A stretch of DNA of 64,000 bases from Asterias amurensis (Eukaryota; Echinodermata; Asteroidea; Forcipulatida; Asteriidae). Under the pieces are notes generated by a model. The model was not told the origin of the DNA. It searched no databases and saw nothing but the letters and a program-made list of their open reading frames with translations. Location: NCBI RefSeq assembly GCF_032118995.1, contig NC_092656.1, positions 11,909,761 through 11,973,760 on the forward strand, written 5' to 3'. A program made the position numbers and the translations under genes. Shown here piece after piece: positions 1-10,948 of this stretch; positions within the stretch are counted from its first letter, which is position 1, and each line of letters begins with the position of its first letter.

Positions 1-2029
1 CTGAAATGAAGGACTTGACTTTAAAAGTGCCTTAACATAAAACTGTAATAATATAGTGAAATTTCAGCGGCAGCTTAATATATTATTGCATTGCTCTGGC
101 CGCCATATTGCCCTTTTTTATTCTTGTAAAGTACATCCCTTTATTTTTCTATTCCGTTGAAATACATTCTTCTTCTTTTGTTGAAAACATCAGTTTAACA
201 AGTTATGATACTTATTTTAGTTTAAAAAGGTTTGTGTTTGAATTGGTGGCTACGGCTGGAGTATAGAAAGCATAGCAATGGCCGAGTCGTAGCCACCAGT
301 TTTGGATACGGCCTTAGAACCAAGAGTTTGACAAGATCTTTGATAGTTCCCTCATGGACTGGTGGAATATTTTTTGACTCTTTTACCTTTTATGATTACT
401 CGACTCTTACCTTTTATGATTGCAATCATTGGATTCGGTAGCAAAATAATCAAAACAAGAAAACATCTGAGTTTCGCTATTGGCCACACATCATATGATT
501 TCTTCTTGATTATTAACAAGTGATTGTTGCATTTCTCGCATTTTTAAAGTTTTGTTTTTGTTAATTTTGTTTATTCCAGGGTTTAAGATCTTTAGTTTAT
601 GGTTACAATGTAGACGAGTCATATGAGAAAGTCACAAAATAAATACAGCAATGTGTCTGTAAACTTCCAGCAAAGATAAAACTGTGTAACGCTGTTCTCC
701 TTCCTGGCAAGACAATCTCGTTTTAAAAATGGCAATTTTGCTATTTTCATATTATATATTTTTTTATGAATGAGTCTTACTCGGTCTTATCTTTATCCAA
801 GCATCAGTCAGAAATGTGATTGAAATTTGACAGATTCCAACTAAAATGTCTATGGACAAAACACATACATTTGTGATCCAGAAATGTCCCTGGGAGAACC
901 TAGCCAAGGACCCAATTTCTTAAAGCCTGTAACCACAAAAAGGTGATAAGTGCAGAAACATCTTGCTCAACAGAAACTAGGTATGGTACCAGCCAAAATT
1001 CCATCAAGTTGACTTTGTTGAAATTCAGATGCCCCACTCATGTTTTTTTTTGCTGAGCAAGTAAATTTCTGCTCAACAGCTTTATGAAATTTGGCCCTGA
1101 TAGGATGCGATTTGCAGCGGAGGAGTTCAACCTGGGCTTGGGAGAACCTTAGAAACCCAATCGCCGTCTGGGGAATGGATCAATTATGCTGTAACTGAGA
1201 CTTCCTACAGATAAGAACCATTGAGAGGAAATAACTTATGAGTGACCTGGGCCCAATTTCTTCTCTGCTTACCGCAAAATTCTGCGCTTACAATCACCAT
1301 TCTCTGACACCACTAAGGGTAGAGACGCGACTTATTTTGACCCTACTTTCATAAGGACTTCATCTAATGGATAAATAAGTGCATCACAAAACTGAATTGG
1401 ACCTACGAGCCCCTCTTTAAATTTCTAGACCACTGCAGGGCTGAGTGGTCACTAATTCCGGTATTGGATTGTCTACCAAGTTTTACCAATACAACTACAG
1501 TACGCATTAAGTAACAGACAAATTAAGTAAATGACTGTACCATGACACATGTAACTTATGAACTGCACATTTATTAATAAAAACGCGTAACACAAAACAT
1601 GCGCAACATTTTTTGCTACAAAAGCCAGCAAATTTAAAAATATATACAGGAATGTTTGCAAAGATAAGTGGTTGGAGGAATGAGACCTGAAGTCAAAACT
1701 GAAGTACATGTAGTTCCTACAAGTGTGAATTCAGGCAACTTGGCTCTAAATCAGTTTTCTACCAGTTGTCAAAAAGACAAAAATCGCGACATCTTGTATG
1801 CGTTAGATTTCTGCGATAAAACTCTAGCAAAGCTTCACACTTAAGACCAAATAATAACTTAACAAAAGAATCAAATTAGTTTGAGTTATTTTTGTGACCA
1901 AACCGCAAACGCTCAAAGGAAGTAAGTAGTTTGAACACCTTTTATCTCCATTTACAACATTTTATTAGAAGACCCAGTGTAAGCGACTTTGTGCACAGCC
2001 TCTTAGGTCAGGCTATCAGGCTGGTATAT
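1..2029. other. Gene-free stretch downstream of CCNB1IP1
   Basis: No coding exon could be supported here. The stretch holds the short 3' UTR of CCNB1IP1 (upper end), a MITE-like fragment at about 900-1105 whose ends resemble a GGGCCCAATTTC repeat that also occurs near 1250, 10090 and 29770, and a small hairpin at about 243-298 (arms GGTGGCTACG and CGTAGCCACC). Open frames of 60-80 codons occur but show no splice-site or protein-family support. Confidence 0.6.
1971..1976 (-). terminator. Candidate poly(A) signal of CCNB1IP1
   Basis: The plus strand reads TTTATT, which is AATAAA on the minus strand, about 55 bases beyond the CCNB1IP1 stop codon. No other canonical hexamer lies closer, so a very short 3' UTR is likely. 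Confidence 0.55.
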
Positions 2030-5000
2030 TCAAACTTTCCTGTTGCCAATCCTACGAGCGATCTCATTTGGTGTTCCTAGTTCCATACTGAAACGGTTCT
2101 GCATTTGCAGTGGACTGGGTGCCGATGATGGGACAATATTCCGGGTTGGTGTGTAGCTCGGACGCAAAACAAACTCTTCTAGAGAAAAAAAAACCAAGAG
2201 AGCAAACCATATCTTATCTCAATTTTGTTCAACATGAGATATGATTATTTCAAGTAATTTTTGTTGGTAAACTCCAAGTAATTCTCGTCTGGAAGGAGTA
2301 TAGACCTCACAGTCATTTGAGTAAGGCACCCTCGCCTAGAGGTCAAAAGGAGGTAGTTCATTAGCCAATCATGTGTGCTATGTGTACACATCTGCGCAAT
2401 TCCATTGTTGCGTCATCGGTTTACCTGTAAGATGGTGACTGGATGAGGTCCATGTATTGGTTCATTGCTTCCAAGAAGATCGGCTGTTGTCTTTTTAGAT
2501 CCCAAAAGTTATAAGTTTGACCCTTTTGGAACCAAGAGTAAAGGAAGTTTTCTATATACATTGTAGATTTATTTACTGATGCGTTTGCAATTATTGACGG
2601 GTTCTAAAAATTAATAGCAATACTTACTCTCTGCTGGTGATGTAAGTCTAGCTCGGTCACCTCCACCTCGATGACGAGTTGGATGATAAGAGCTCTCTAC
2701 AACAACAAAATAAATATCATGTCTGTCTAACTCCAATACACATTAATAACGAGATTCCGAAAACATGTGGCCTTGGATCGAGCGAGTTGGTCTATTAAAA
2801 ATCATTTGAAACCGTTTGTTATGAAATGCATACAATTAGAGAGATGTTTTAAAAGTAGAATAAAATGATCGACACAAAAATGCCTCGAAATTGCACAGTT
2901 TTCCTTATACTTTGCGAACGAATATAGCACTTCAAGATTACGATACAACCTGTCGTTGCAGCCAGGGGATCACCAAAGTTTGAACAAAGACGAATTTACT
3001 AGAGCGGGATTCGAACCAACGACCTCCGGATTAACACGCAAGCTCTCTACCAACTGTTTTCCTCGTAGTTTATTACGTCTCATGTATCTTTCTTACCTTC
3101 TCCAGATGAAATTGGAATGTCAAAGCTTGTGTTGGGGATTTGCAGCGGAGCCTGACCAACAAAACCCTCATGTGATCCGTTAGGATCCAAAGAACTTGCA
3201 CTAATTGTTTGTCTGTGAAAATAAAAATTCAAAATTCAAAGACGATGTTTTGGTGAAACTAATTGGATAAAAGTTAGTGCCTACTATGACTAGAGGAATA
3301 AGTCATTGAATTAAATCGGCCAAGATTTCTCACTTTACTTTACAGACTATTGTGATGGGTTGGGGTAGGATTATAGATTGGTAACTACCCCAAAAATTAA
3401 AGACCATACAAACTTACTTGGTGAAAAGCACTGCAGCTGTTGATAAACCTATTTTGAGAAAGGATTCCCTTCAAAGTAATATGATTTTGATAATTGTTCA
3501 GCTAAACGCATTTAGAACCAGAAAAAAACACAATGATTTCATATGCACTCCTTTATGGAGATCAGATTGGAGATCAAGAACAAAACACAAAAGGTCTCCA
3601 TAGGGGCGGTCTATTAGACTGGGGTATTCCGCAAGGAATTTTGGTTACAAAGTCCATGGGGGGTTCTTACATGTAACTACAGGGACAAAGAAAAGAACGA
3701 AGTATAGTCCACAGGGATGCAAACAAACTTAGCGTGTGTGTACTCAACTGCGAAGCATTGTTTTCAAGAACTAGACTTACCTTCTGAGTGAATCATACAG
3801 CATCTGCAAGTAGAAAAGAAAAAAGTGAAAATGAGATGACTTTGAAAACTATTTTAATGTTTTCAGATACAGTTTTCGCACATTATGACTGCACTTCAGA
3901 GAGTATATCAAAGAAAACAATTGCTTTAGTATATTAATAGAATATTAATTTTGGTTTTCACCCATACACCGGTGTGTTAGCACTGTATACTCAGTACTTT
4001 CCCCCGAGTCCTGTGAACAAATATCACAGGCATGTTACTCGGGTGGGATTCGAACCCACGACCCTTGCAATTCTAGAGCAGTGTTTTAGTTAGAATTTTA
4101 TAAACAGTCAGCTTTCAGACCTTGAGCAAATTTACCGCATACTATTTGCAATTACTCAAAATAATTGTTAGCATAAGAATGGACAGGCGTGCTAGTACAG
4201 ACAAAATGAAGGGCAACCCAGCAGGAAAATAGGTGATTCATTAACATCCTTACCTGCAGTTTCTGATGCTGTCTGCATCGTTCACCTAATTTATCGGATA
4301 ACTCATGGGACCTCTTCTTTGAAGATTCAAGCTCTTTTTTCACCGCTGTCGTGGAGTAAAACAAAAATATGAAAGTGTTGCCTATATTTATTTTCAATTT
4401 ATGATCCTCAAAATGTTATCCTCAATCTTGTGTACAGTACACTAGGATAATTTAAAGAAGCATTCTTTCAACTTGTTTGACATTTTTTGTGTTTCATGGA
4501 TAACAATAAAACAGGCTTAAAAAAACAGACAAAAATTAATTTTGGTGTGGCACAAAGTAAAGTATTATCAAGATGCTATACGTATAGGAGTTCAAGAAAC
4601 TTTGCATGGTGGGAGTATAATCAGGTGAGATAACAGAGATCACAAAGTATTCTCCTGATCATCTTGGGGAGGGGGGAGGGGGGGGGGACACATCTTCACT
4701 AAGTATCAAACTAATGTGATGCCTACAGCCGGCCAGGAATTGACTTCTTGAATTGGTGATGATGGTCATTGCTCTTGACAAGAAATGAGAGATATTGAAA
4801 ACTCACCTGAAGTTTGGTTCTTTAGGGCTGAAACATGGTTTAGGTTAAGGTCAATTTCTCCAAAATGCTGTATAAGTTTTCATACTCTTCGAACTTTGGC
4901 TTGAATTAAGAAACTTGACTAGAGCAGTCGACAGACTTGAACCTGCGACCTCCAGATTTTAATATACTTGAGTATTGTATCTAGCCCTAATGTTGTCAGG

Positions 5001-7229
5001 CTGCCTAGGTTCAAGTCCCGCTAGACATTTCTTCTTGTTCAAACTCAAAACAATTAAAACCAAGCCAGTTTCCCTTGGGGTGTAATTACATAAATCTTGC
5101 TTATATTTAACAATACCATTCTTTCAAAATTTACGAACCCTTTCTTTTAGAGCTGTATGCGAAAGTAAAGCGCAAACAATTCTGTTCACCAGAGGAAGAA
5201 AAAATAACCAACCAAAATACCAAGTCATGTGTTGAGTTTGTTTATGATCAAAAATCCCAGCTCTAAGTTTTTGTGTAGCAGAAAGTTTAATGAAGTATAG
5301 TTTTTGCTTATAATGCAGGTTTTGAAGATTCAAAACTGTTTGAAGGATACCCGCTACTTCTGCTTGTAGTTTGGTGACTGTGTGTTCATAGTATTGTTCC
5401 AACTGTGCACTGCGTTCCTTGGATTTATTTGAGACGTAGTCTTGATAGATCTTCTCTTGTTGAACCTTTAACATGGAGAAGATATTAAAAGAAAATTATC
5501 ATCTTGGGCCCCAAATCTCTTTCAACTTTTATTGAATAGCAAAAGGCAGTTAAGTTTTGTGTAGAAATTGTTAGACAATATTACATGAACATACTTACAC
5601 ATTGGAAAATTTCACATCTGGACTGACGTTTATTATTATTTTTTTATGCAAGTCGCCAGACACACAAGGCCTGAAGGCCACTTCAAGGTGTGGGCTACAA
5701 TTGTTTTATTCCAGACTCCGTTGCCACCTACTCCTAGGGCTGAAACAGGGACCCCCTTTACAGTCCATGTGGATGTAGGCTTGGGTATCTTCAATCCTTA
5801 GCCTGGCCGGTAGAGCAGAAAGCACTAGGCCCTACCTCCCTAATTGTACAAAGCAAGTGTCACGACCAGGACTCAAACCCAAACTCTGCTCTTCACCGCT
5901 CGGCCATGACACACTATGTCCGGGAAATAGGGTAAACCTTGCAGTCTTTTGCGGTTGCTATGAGCATTTTGGTATGAGCCGCTTGTGGCCGCTATGGTCT
6001 GTAAAGGATTATCGGTAATAGTTCAAACTATAGTCAGAGTCAGACAGTTTCAAACTCTAGAGTAGACGTACTAACTTTGGACAGTTCTGTCCGATGATAA
6101 CACAAGTCGCTGGTTGGAATTTTTTATACAAGACTGACCAAAGTAATCACAGACCAGCCTTTTCAAAAGTTATACCTCACCTGGTATCTCCAAAAGGCCA
6201 TGGCTCTTCCAGACACTTCTTGAATAACATCAGGCTTCTGTCCTGCTAAGACCATTGATTTGTACTGCTCCGATGGCGACAAGTCAATGCGGACAATGTC
6301 AAACTTTCCTGGTAGGTTGGTATCACCTTCAAAACAAAATCGCATTTAAATGTAGGGTCATTTAGATGCAAAACAGTCATCATTTTAATAAAGTTATAAC
6401 TTCTCTGCCATTTTCTCAAAATAATATGAAATAGTCTTGCATTGAGCGCGACAACTCATTTCTTTGTAAAAACAGCAATACAATTATTATGCTCCAACTT
6501 GGTTTAGTTTTCTTAAAATTTTTAACTATTCACCTTCAAATTTTAGCAAAGAAACAATCTCTTGCAAAACCAGAGAGAATGAGAATTTTTTATAAGCAAT
6601 AAAGTAATTTCAGCTTCTTTGTTTGTTTGCTGTAAACACAAAAACACAACATTGAGAACTTTACCCTTGCCATCCCATGACAATGAAACTAATAATTCTT
6701 TTATATTTCACCCCAGTCCCATCTCATTAAGCTTACATCTCATTTGGCTTGAACACACTGCATCTTTTATTAAATTCACTTACATGCTGGGCATGAAAAG
6801 CATCTGTTAAACTCTCTTGTACCGTCCTCGTCACAAAAAATGTCTGTAAATGGAATTCTTGTAAATGGAAAAAATCTGTCAGATGCTTGGATGTTGATAA
6901 TCTTACCTTACTAAAGATAAAAATATCTTATTTTGAACAATAATATTGATCTTGAAAATAATTTCTGAAGATTTGTTTTTACTTAACCCTTGCAAAATGT
7001 GAAAGCTGTGCCCTTCAAATCAAAACGAAATCTCAAGTCTGGGCCCCCCCCCCACCCCGGCATAAAAACACAACTTAATACTAATACATATATACATACT
7101 GTACTTACAACATAAAGTAATTTTTATAGCTGAAATAAATGCAAAAAGGATACGTGAACACGAGGTGACCCATGCAAAAGAGCTTAGCCTCTTCCTACAC
7201 TTCTTGAAATTGCAAACCATATCATCCAT
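2030..7229 (-). CDS. CCNB1IP1: E3 ubiquitin/SUMO ligase CCNB1IP1 (HEI10), 9 coding exons
   Basis: HEI10 is a RING-coiled-coil ligase of the Zip3/RNF212 group that marks and matures meiotic crossovers on chromosomes. Coding exons on the minus strand: 7154-7229, 6784-6843, 6181-6326, 5351-5465, 4254-4345, 3781-3803, 3097-3212, 2628-2696 and 2030-2178. Every junction is GT/AG and the phases join without a break to give 281 residues; the human protein is 277. Residues 1-50 form a zinc RING (Cys6, Cys11, Cys24, His26, Cys29, Cys43, Cys46). The strongest family match is residues 51-94, with LSPSEQYKSMVLAG and RAMAFWRYQ. A coiled coil follows (about 95-165, QQEKIYQDY to QHQKLQ), then LYDSLR and a Ser/Pro/Gly-rich tail ending in RRIGNRKV. 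The start Met precedes the first RING Cys by five residues, shorter than in human. Odd point: the His expected at residue 32 is Asp. Confidence 0.95.
2767..2935 (+). repeat. Fragment of palindromic TTAA MITE (family 2)
   Basis: It matches the left half of the complete copies at 14212 and 38282 (CCTTGGATCG, GAGTTGGTC, GAAATTGC, TTTTCCTT) and stops near the palindrome centre. It lies in the CCNB1IP1 intron after exon 7. Confidence 0.7.
2945..3060 (-). repeat. tRNA-derived SINE fragment (family C)
   Basis: On the minus strand it reads TTGGTAGAGAGC, then GGTCGTTGGTTCGAATCCC, the A-box region and B box of a tRNA-like head, followed by a TTGTTCAAAC tail. The same unit recurs near 47.4 and 55.2 kb. 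Confidence 0.7.
3945..4090 (-). repeat. tRNA-like repeat fragment (family B)
   Basis: It runs from TTTTGGTTTTCACCCATACACC to GGGTGGGATTCGAACCC, a reversed B box. It is truncated inside the tRNA-like part. Fuller copies are at 19.0, 48.7 and 55.8 kb. Confidence 0.7.
5635..5920 (-). repeat. tRNA-derived SINE (family D)
   Basis: A reversed head reads GCTCGGCCATGACAC with a degenerate B box (GGACTCAAACCC). The body (CACAAGGCCTGAAGG, TGTGGGCTACAATTG) is repeated in the opposite orientation at 59.12-59.35 kb, so it is a dispersed family. It lies in a CCNB1IP1 intron. Confidence 0.65.
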
Positions 7230-7436
7230 GTTTCTCTATCCTCCCTGCAAGGAAATAATCATCATGCAAAGTGCAGTGGTGAGACTGAGAAAACAAAATC
7301 TTGTACAAAACATCTGGAACACCTTGGCAGGGCTCAAATTTATCAACGACATAATTGTTTGTTGAAGAAAAATTGTTGAAAATGATACAAAGAAAACATT
7401 TAAACTTTGATATATGTGCACTATATCCTTCTGTTA

Positions 7437-7540
7437 ATACTGTTAGTGTTAGTGTTAGTGTTTACATGAGAAAAAAAAACAATGCCACTGCACAGTGTTA
7501 GTGTTTACATGAGAAAAAAAAACAATGCCACTGCACTGGC
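7437..7540 (+). repeat. Short tandem repeats: GTTAGT run and 43 bp duplication
   Basis: A (GTTAGT)n-like run leads into two tandem copies of a 43 bp unit (GTTAGTGTTTACATGAG, an A9 run, then AATGCCACTGCAC) starting at 7454 and 7497. The two are essentially identical. Confidence 0.85.
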
Positions 7541-7598
7541 ACTGGTTACTCCTAAATACGTACTAGCTAGAACTAACTAAGACTAAGACTCAGACTCA

Positions 7599-7642
7599 GA
7601 GGTCCGTTCGGCTGTCATCTCCACGACAGCCGAACGAACCTC
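7599..7642. other. Stable 18 bp hairpin in the CCNB1IP1 5' intron
   Basis: GAGGTCCGTTCGGCTGTC is followed by an 8-base loop and its reverse complement with one mismatch, which still pairs as G-U in one strand's RNA. It lies between the 5' UTR exon and the first coding exon, in otherwise AT-rich DNA. Confidence 0.75.
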
Positions 7643-8228
7643 ATAGTTCTACTAGAAGAGTATGGGCTTTTTATGGCACTAGGATCATTATGAGACATTG
7701 GGAAGCAGATGACTCCATCATCATGAATGTATTCTTTTATTACCGTTTTTTATAATATAAATCAAACCTTTTCTCTGAATTGCTTCACGAAACTCTAGGT
7801 AGTCTAGTAGTTAGTAGTAGGGCTAGCAGCTAGCCCAATTATTAAATTAATACAATACAAGTGTCATCCGACCAGGCAGATGGCACCAGTACAGTAATAA
7901 GCCTTTTTGAGATATGGCCGACACAATGCTACAACACTATAAAATTTGGGTAAATTTGTGTGTTTACATCCAAACCAAACAGTGCACTCAATCAAAGTCA
8001 AATCTTGTCCGCCATACCTCAACAAAGTAAAACTAAAAGCTTAAAATACCATCATGACCATTTAACCAAGCAAGTACTGAAGTAGTGTCCAGTGACAAAA
8101 CTGTGTACAGTGTGAGTGTTGGCAAACGAATCGGGACAAAGGCAATGACTTAATGAGCAGAAACGAGAGTTACCAACATAAATTTTCAAGTAATTGTTAA
8201 GAAAACAATAAAGAATGTCTACACTTAC

Positions 8229-8352
8229 CTTTTACGGTTGATTCTGAAATATACTACTACGTTTTTATGATTAGTTTTAGTCCGATGTAATCCGATAAAC
8301 CACCAAATAAAGTTGAAAATGTCAGCATTGCGCCCCCGGCGGCGCGATTGGC
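8229..8352 (-). promoter_or_regulatory. CCNB1IP1 5' UTR exon and core promoter
   Basis: On the minus strand a consensus donor (AAAAG then GTAAGTGT) ends at 8229 and can splice to an acceptor (TTGCAG) at 7245, fifteen bases before the start codon. Just upstream lies a GC-rich patch with GGCCAATCGCGCC, an inverted CCAAT box on the plus strand at about 8345-8352. The transcription start is probably near 8300; this is inferred from motifs only. Confidence 0.55.
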
Positions 8353-8987
8353 CAAAAGTTGATAACAAAATAAAATAACTCTAGAGGGCGCCCTCTCCAT
8401 AGGGTGAACAAAATTCCTCAAACAAAAATTAAATCTTTTAAATAGATTAGATAAAAGTAAGAATTTTGAAAACCGGTAGATTTATACTACACGAGCTTTT
8501 TGCGTAAAACAATGTATACTTATGGGGTCTTCAATTACCATTATCTTTTAAACAAGAAATGTGTGCAGTGCATTTAAATCAAACTTTAAAGCTTTCAAAT
8601 AATTTTCAACCCTCTATTGGGCATCCAAAACACCCCTCTTTTGTGAGCTTGTTTGCTAGTGAACCCACTGAGACCAATTAGGGTACCTACTTTTCTGACA
8701 ACACAAAAATACAAAAGACCTGTAAGAATGTGTTCCAACTTCATTATAAAAACAAACCACACAAACATTTCACAACTTTTCTCGTACTTGGCAAAAAACA
8801 TGTTTAATTCTTTCCTGGCATTTTCAAAACAATAATCCATCGACAAATAAAATAATTTATACACTTTTAAAGGCTCTGTAGACTCTGTACATGTATATGT
8901 TTTTTTTTTTTGGAACCCTTTGAATGTGTTAATCCTATACAAGTGTAGATCTATACAATAAAACAAACCCATGTAAATTTCATTTAA

Positions 8988-9367
8988 AGGCAGTGGACAC
9001 TATTGGTAATTACTCAAAAAAAATTGTTTGCATAAATAAAAACCTTTCTTGATGACGAGTAATGGGGAGCGGTTGATGGTCTAAAACATCATGAGAAACA
9101 GCTCCCTCTGAAGTGCCATAGTTTTCGAGAAAGAAGTAATTTTACACGAATTTGATTTTGAGACCTCAGATTTAGAACTTGAGGTCTCAAAATCAACCAT
9201 CTAAACGCACACAATTTCGTGTGACATAGGGTGTTTTTTTCTTTCATTATTATCTCGCAAGTTCGATGACCGATTGAGCTTAAATTTTCACAGGTTTGTT
9301 ACTTGATGCATATGTTGAAATACACCAACTGTGAAGGCTAGACAATTACCAATAGTGTCCACTGCCT
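8988..9367 (+). mobile_element. TTAA-flanked MITE, family 1, complete copy
   Basis: It is a 380 bp element with inverted ends AGGCAGTGGACACTATTGG and CCAATAGTGTCCACTGCCT, flanked on both sides by TTAA (8984-8987 and 9368-9371). Internally there is an inverted pair GAGACCTCAGATT and AACTTGAGGTCTC. There is no coding capacity, so it is a non-autonomous element. TTAA targeting suits the piggyBac or Kolobok superfamilies. Confidence 0.85.
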
Positions 9368-9554
9368 TTAAAAAAAAAAAAAATGCTCCGACCACTGAGC
9401 ATACAATCTCCTCCCATCAGGTCACTGAACAATGCACTGACTTATATACATGTACTCCTGAAAAATACCCCATATCATCCTGGACTGTCACAGGACATAA
9501 GCCCCGTTTCTGCCTAGGCTCATGTAGAACTTATTACAAAAACTTAAATTATTT

Positions 9555-9905
9555 ACTGCCTTGCATATAAACATACCTCAACAAACTGTATTGTTGGAAA
9601 GAGCACATCATTCTCATTACATGTATTATGTTGTTTCCCGTCTCACGCTAGCAGTGTGAGTACAAAGAAACTACACTATATACCATAGTTAAGCGCTTCC
9701 GTAGTTAGGCGCCAACAGTAGCAAGTTAAGCGCTTCCGTAGTTTAGGCGCCAACAGTAGCAATGAACATTTATTTACTGCCTTGCATACGAAAATACCAC
9801 AACAAACTGTACCAATGGAAAGAGCACCTCATTCTCTTTCTTATGATAAACATTTAGTCATGTTTCCCATCCAATATCACTAGCAGTGAGAGTACAACGA
9901 AAGAC
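9555..9905 (+). repeat. Duplicated block with an embedded 38 bp tandem repeat
   Basis: A ~125 bp segment (CAACAAACTGTA, GGAAAGAGCAC, CTAGCAGTG) occurs at about 9555-9680 and again, diverged, at 9775-9905. Between them GTTAAGCGCTTCCGTAG and GGCGCCAACAGTAGCAA are repeated twice in tandem (9689-9763). Confidence 0.75.
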
Positions 9906-10948
9906 ACTAACTGAGTTATGCACTAACAATGTTTGTATTTACTACAAGAATGCTTGTAGTTAACAGACATGGGTAAAAGAGGCAGAATCCAGGCTTAAAT
10001 ACACCAAGATGTCATCAGAATCAAGAGAAGATTCTTTATTTCATCCTTAGCTTGAGGAAATAGTGAATTGATTAAAATGCTAGAACAGGGCCCAACTTCA
10101 TATCTCTGTTTACCGCAAGCGAAGAATCAGGGCTTATAGAAGCATTGAATGATGGTAATTAGCATTATTCATCACTGTACATACTACTTTCACTGTTCCA
10201 TGAACCTTTGAGTTCTATTTCATGGGAGACAGGTGCCTCTAGAGTGGCTCTTTTTCAAGCTGTGAAAGAAGTCATTGTCCATGACGAGATACATTCATCC
10301 ATGTTCACTGTTCGCAAAAAGACAACACTACATAGCACACACTGTTAAATAGTGGACAACTCCAGTGTTTTGATAGTTTTATCTTGCATTCAGGTCAAAT
10401 TTGAAATAATTTTTTGCCCATAGCCATTGCATTAGTTTCCATGTCCTTTTACATTTTTTATTTATATATAACACTCCCTGTAGTTTTTTAACAACTTACA
10501 CTTAAACAACGATGCACAAAATGTCACTAGCACGTTTAGGCATGATACAATAATAAGTTTTAACATTAGAAACAATATTTACAAAGCCATCGAATTGCTG
10601 TTATAACTCTTTATAATACACTGGAATACCAGTGACTTCCGCCCAAGAAAAGTCGGCCGCAAGACCAGTGTTGTAGCTAGACCAATTGAAGTGGTGGGCT
10701 CAAAATCCAAATTAGTCCAAGGGTGAGCAGTTTCAACCAAATTATTTCATGTTTAGATATGGGACCATCATTGCTGAAGTGCAATCTGGGGGAAATCTGT
10801 GCTGGGCAGCATAGTGTATTTTGCTGAGAGTGCTGGGCAAAATTTGTGAGTTCTGGCAGGCCTGCCCAGCACTGCCTAGCACTGCCCAGCATGGCTACAA
10901 CACTATTCAAGACATTGCTGGGAATTTGAAAAAGAAGCACACGTCTCT

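Larger units (their letters stand above)
8353..10948. other. CCNB1IP1-KXD1 intergenic region
   Basis: No coding exon seen. It holds a complete family 1 MITE (8988-9367), a duplicated ~130 bp block around 9.55-9.91 kb, and the probable KXD1 3' UTR at its upper end, with a minus-strand AATAAA at about 10457-10462. Confidence 0.6.
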
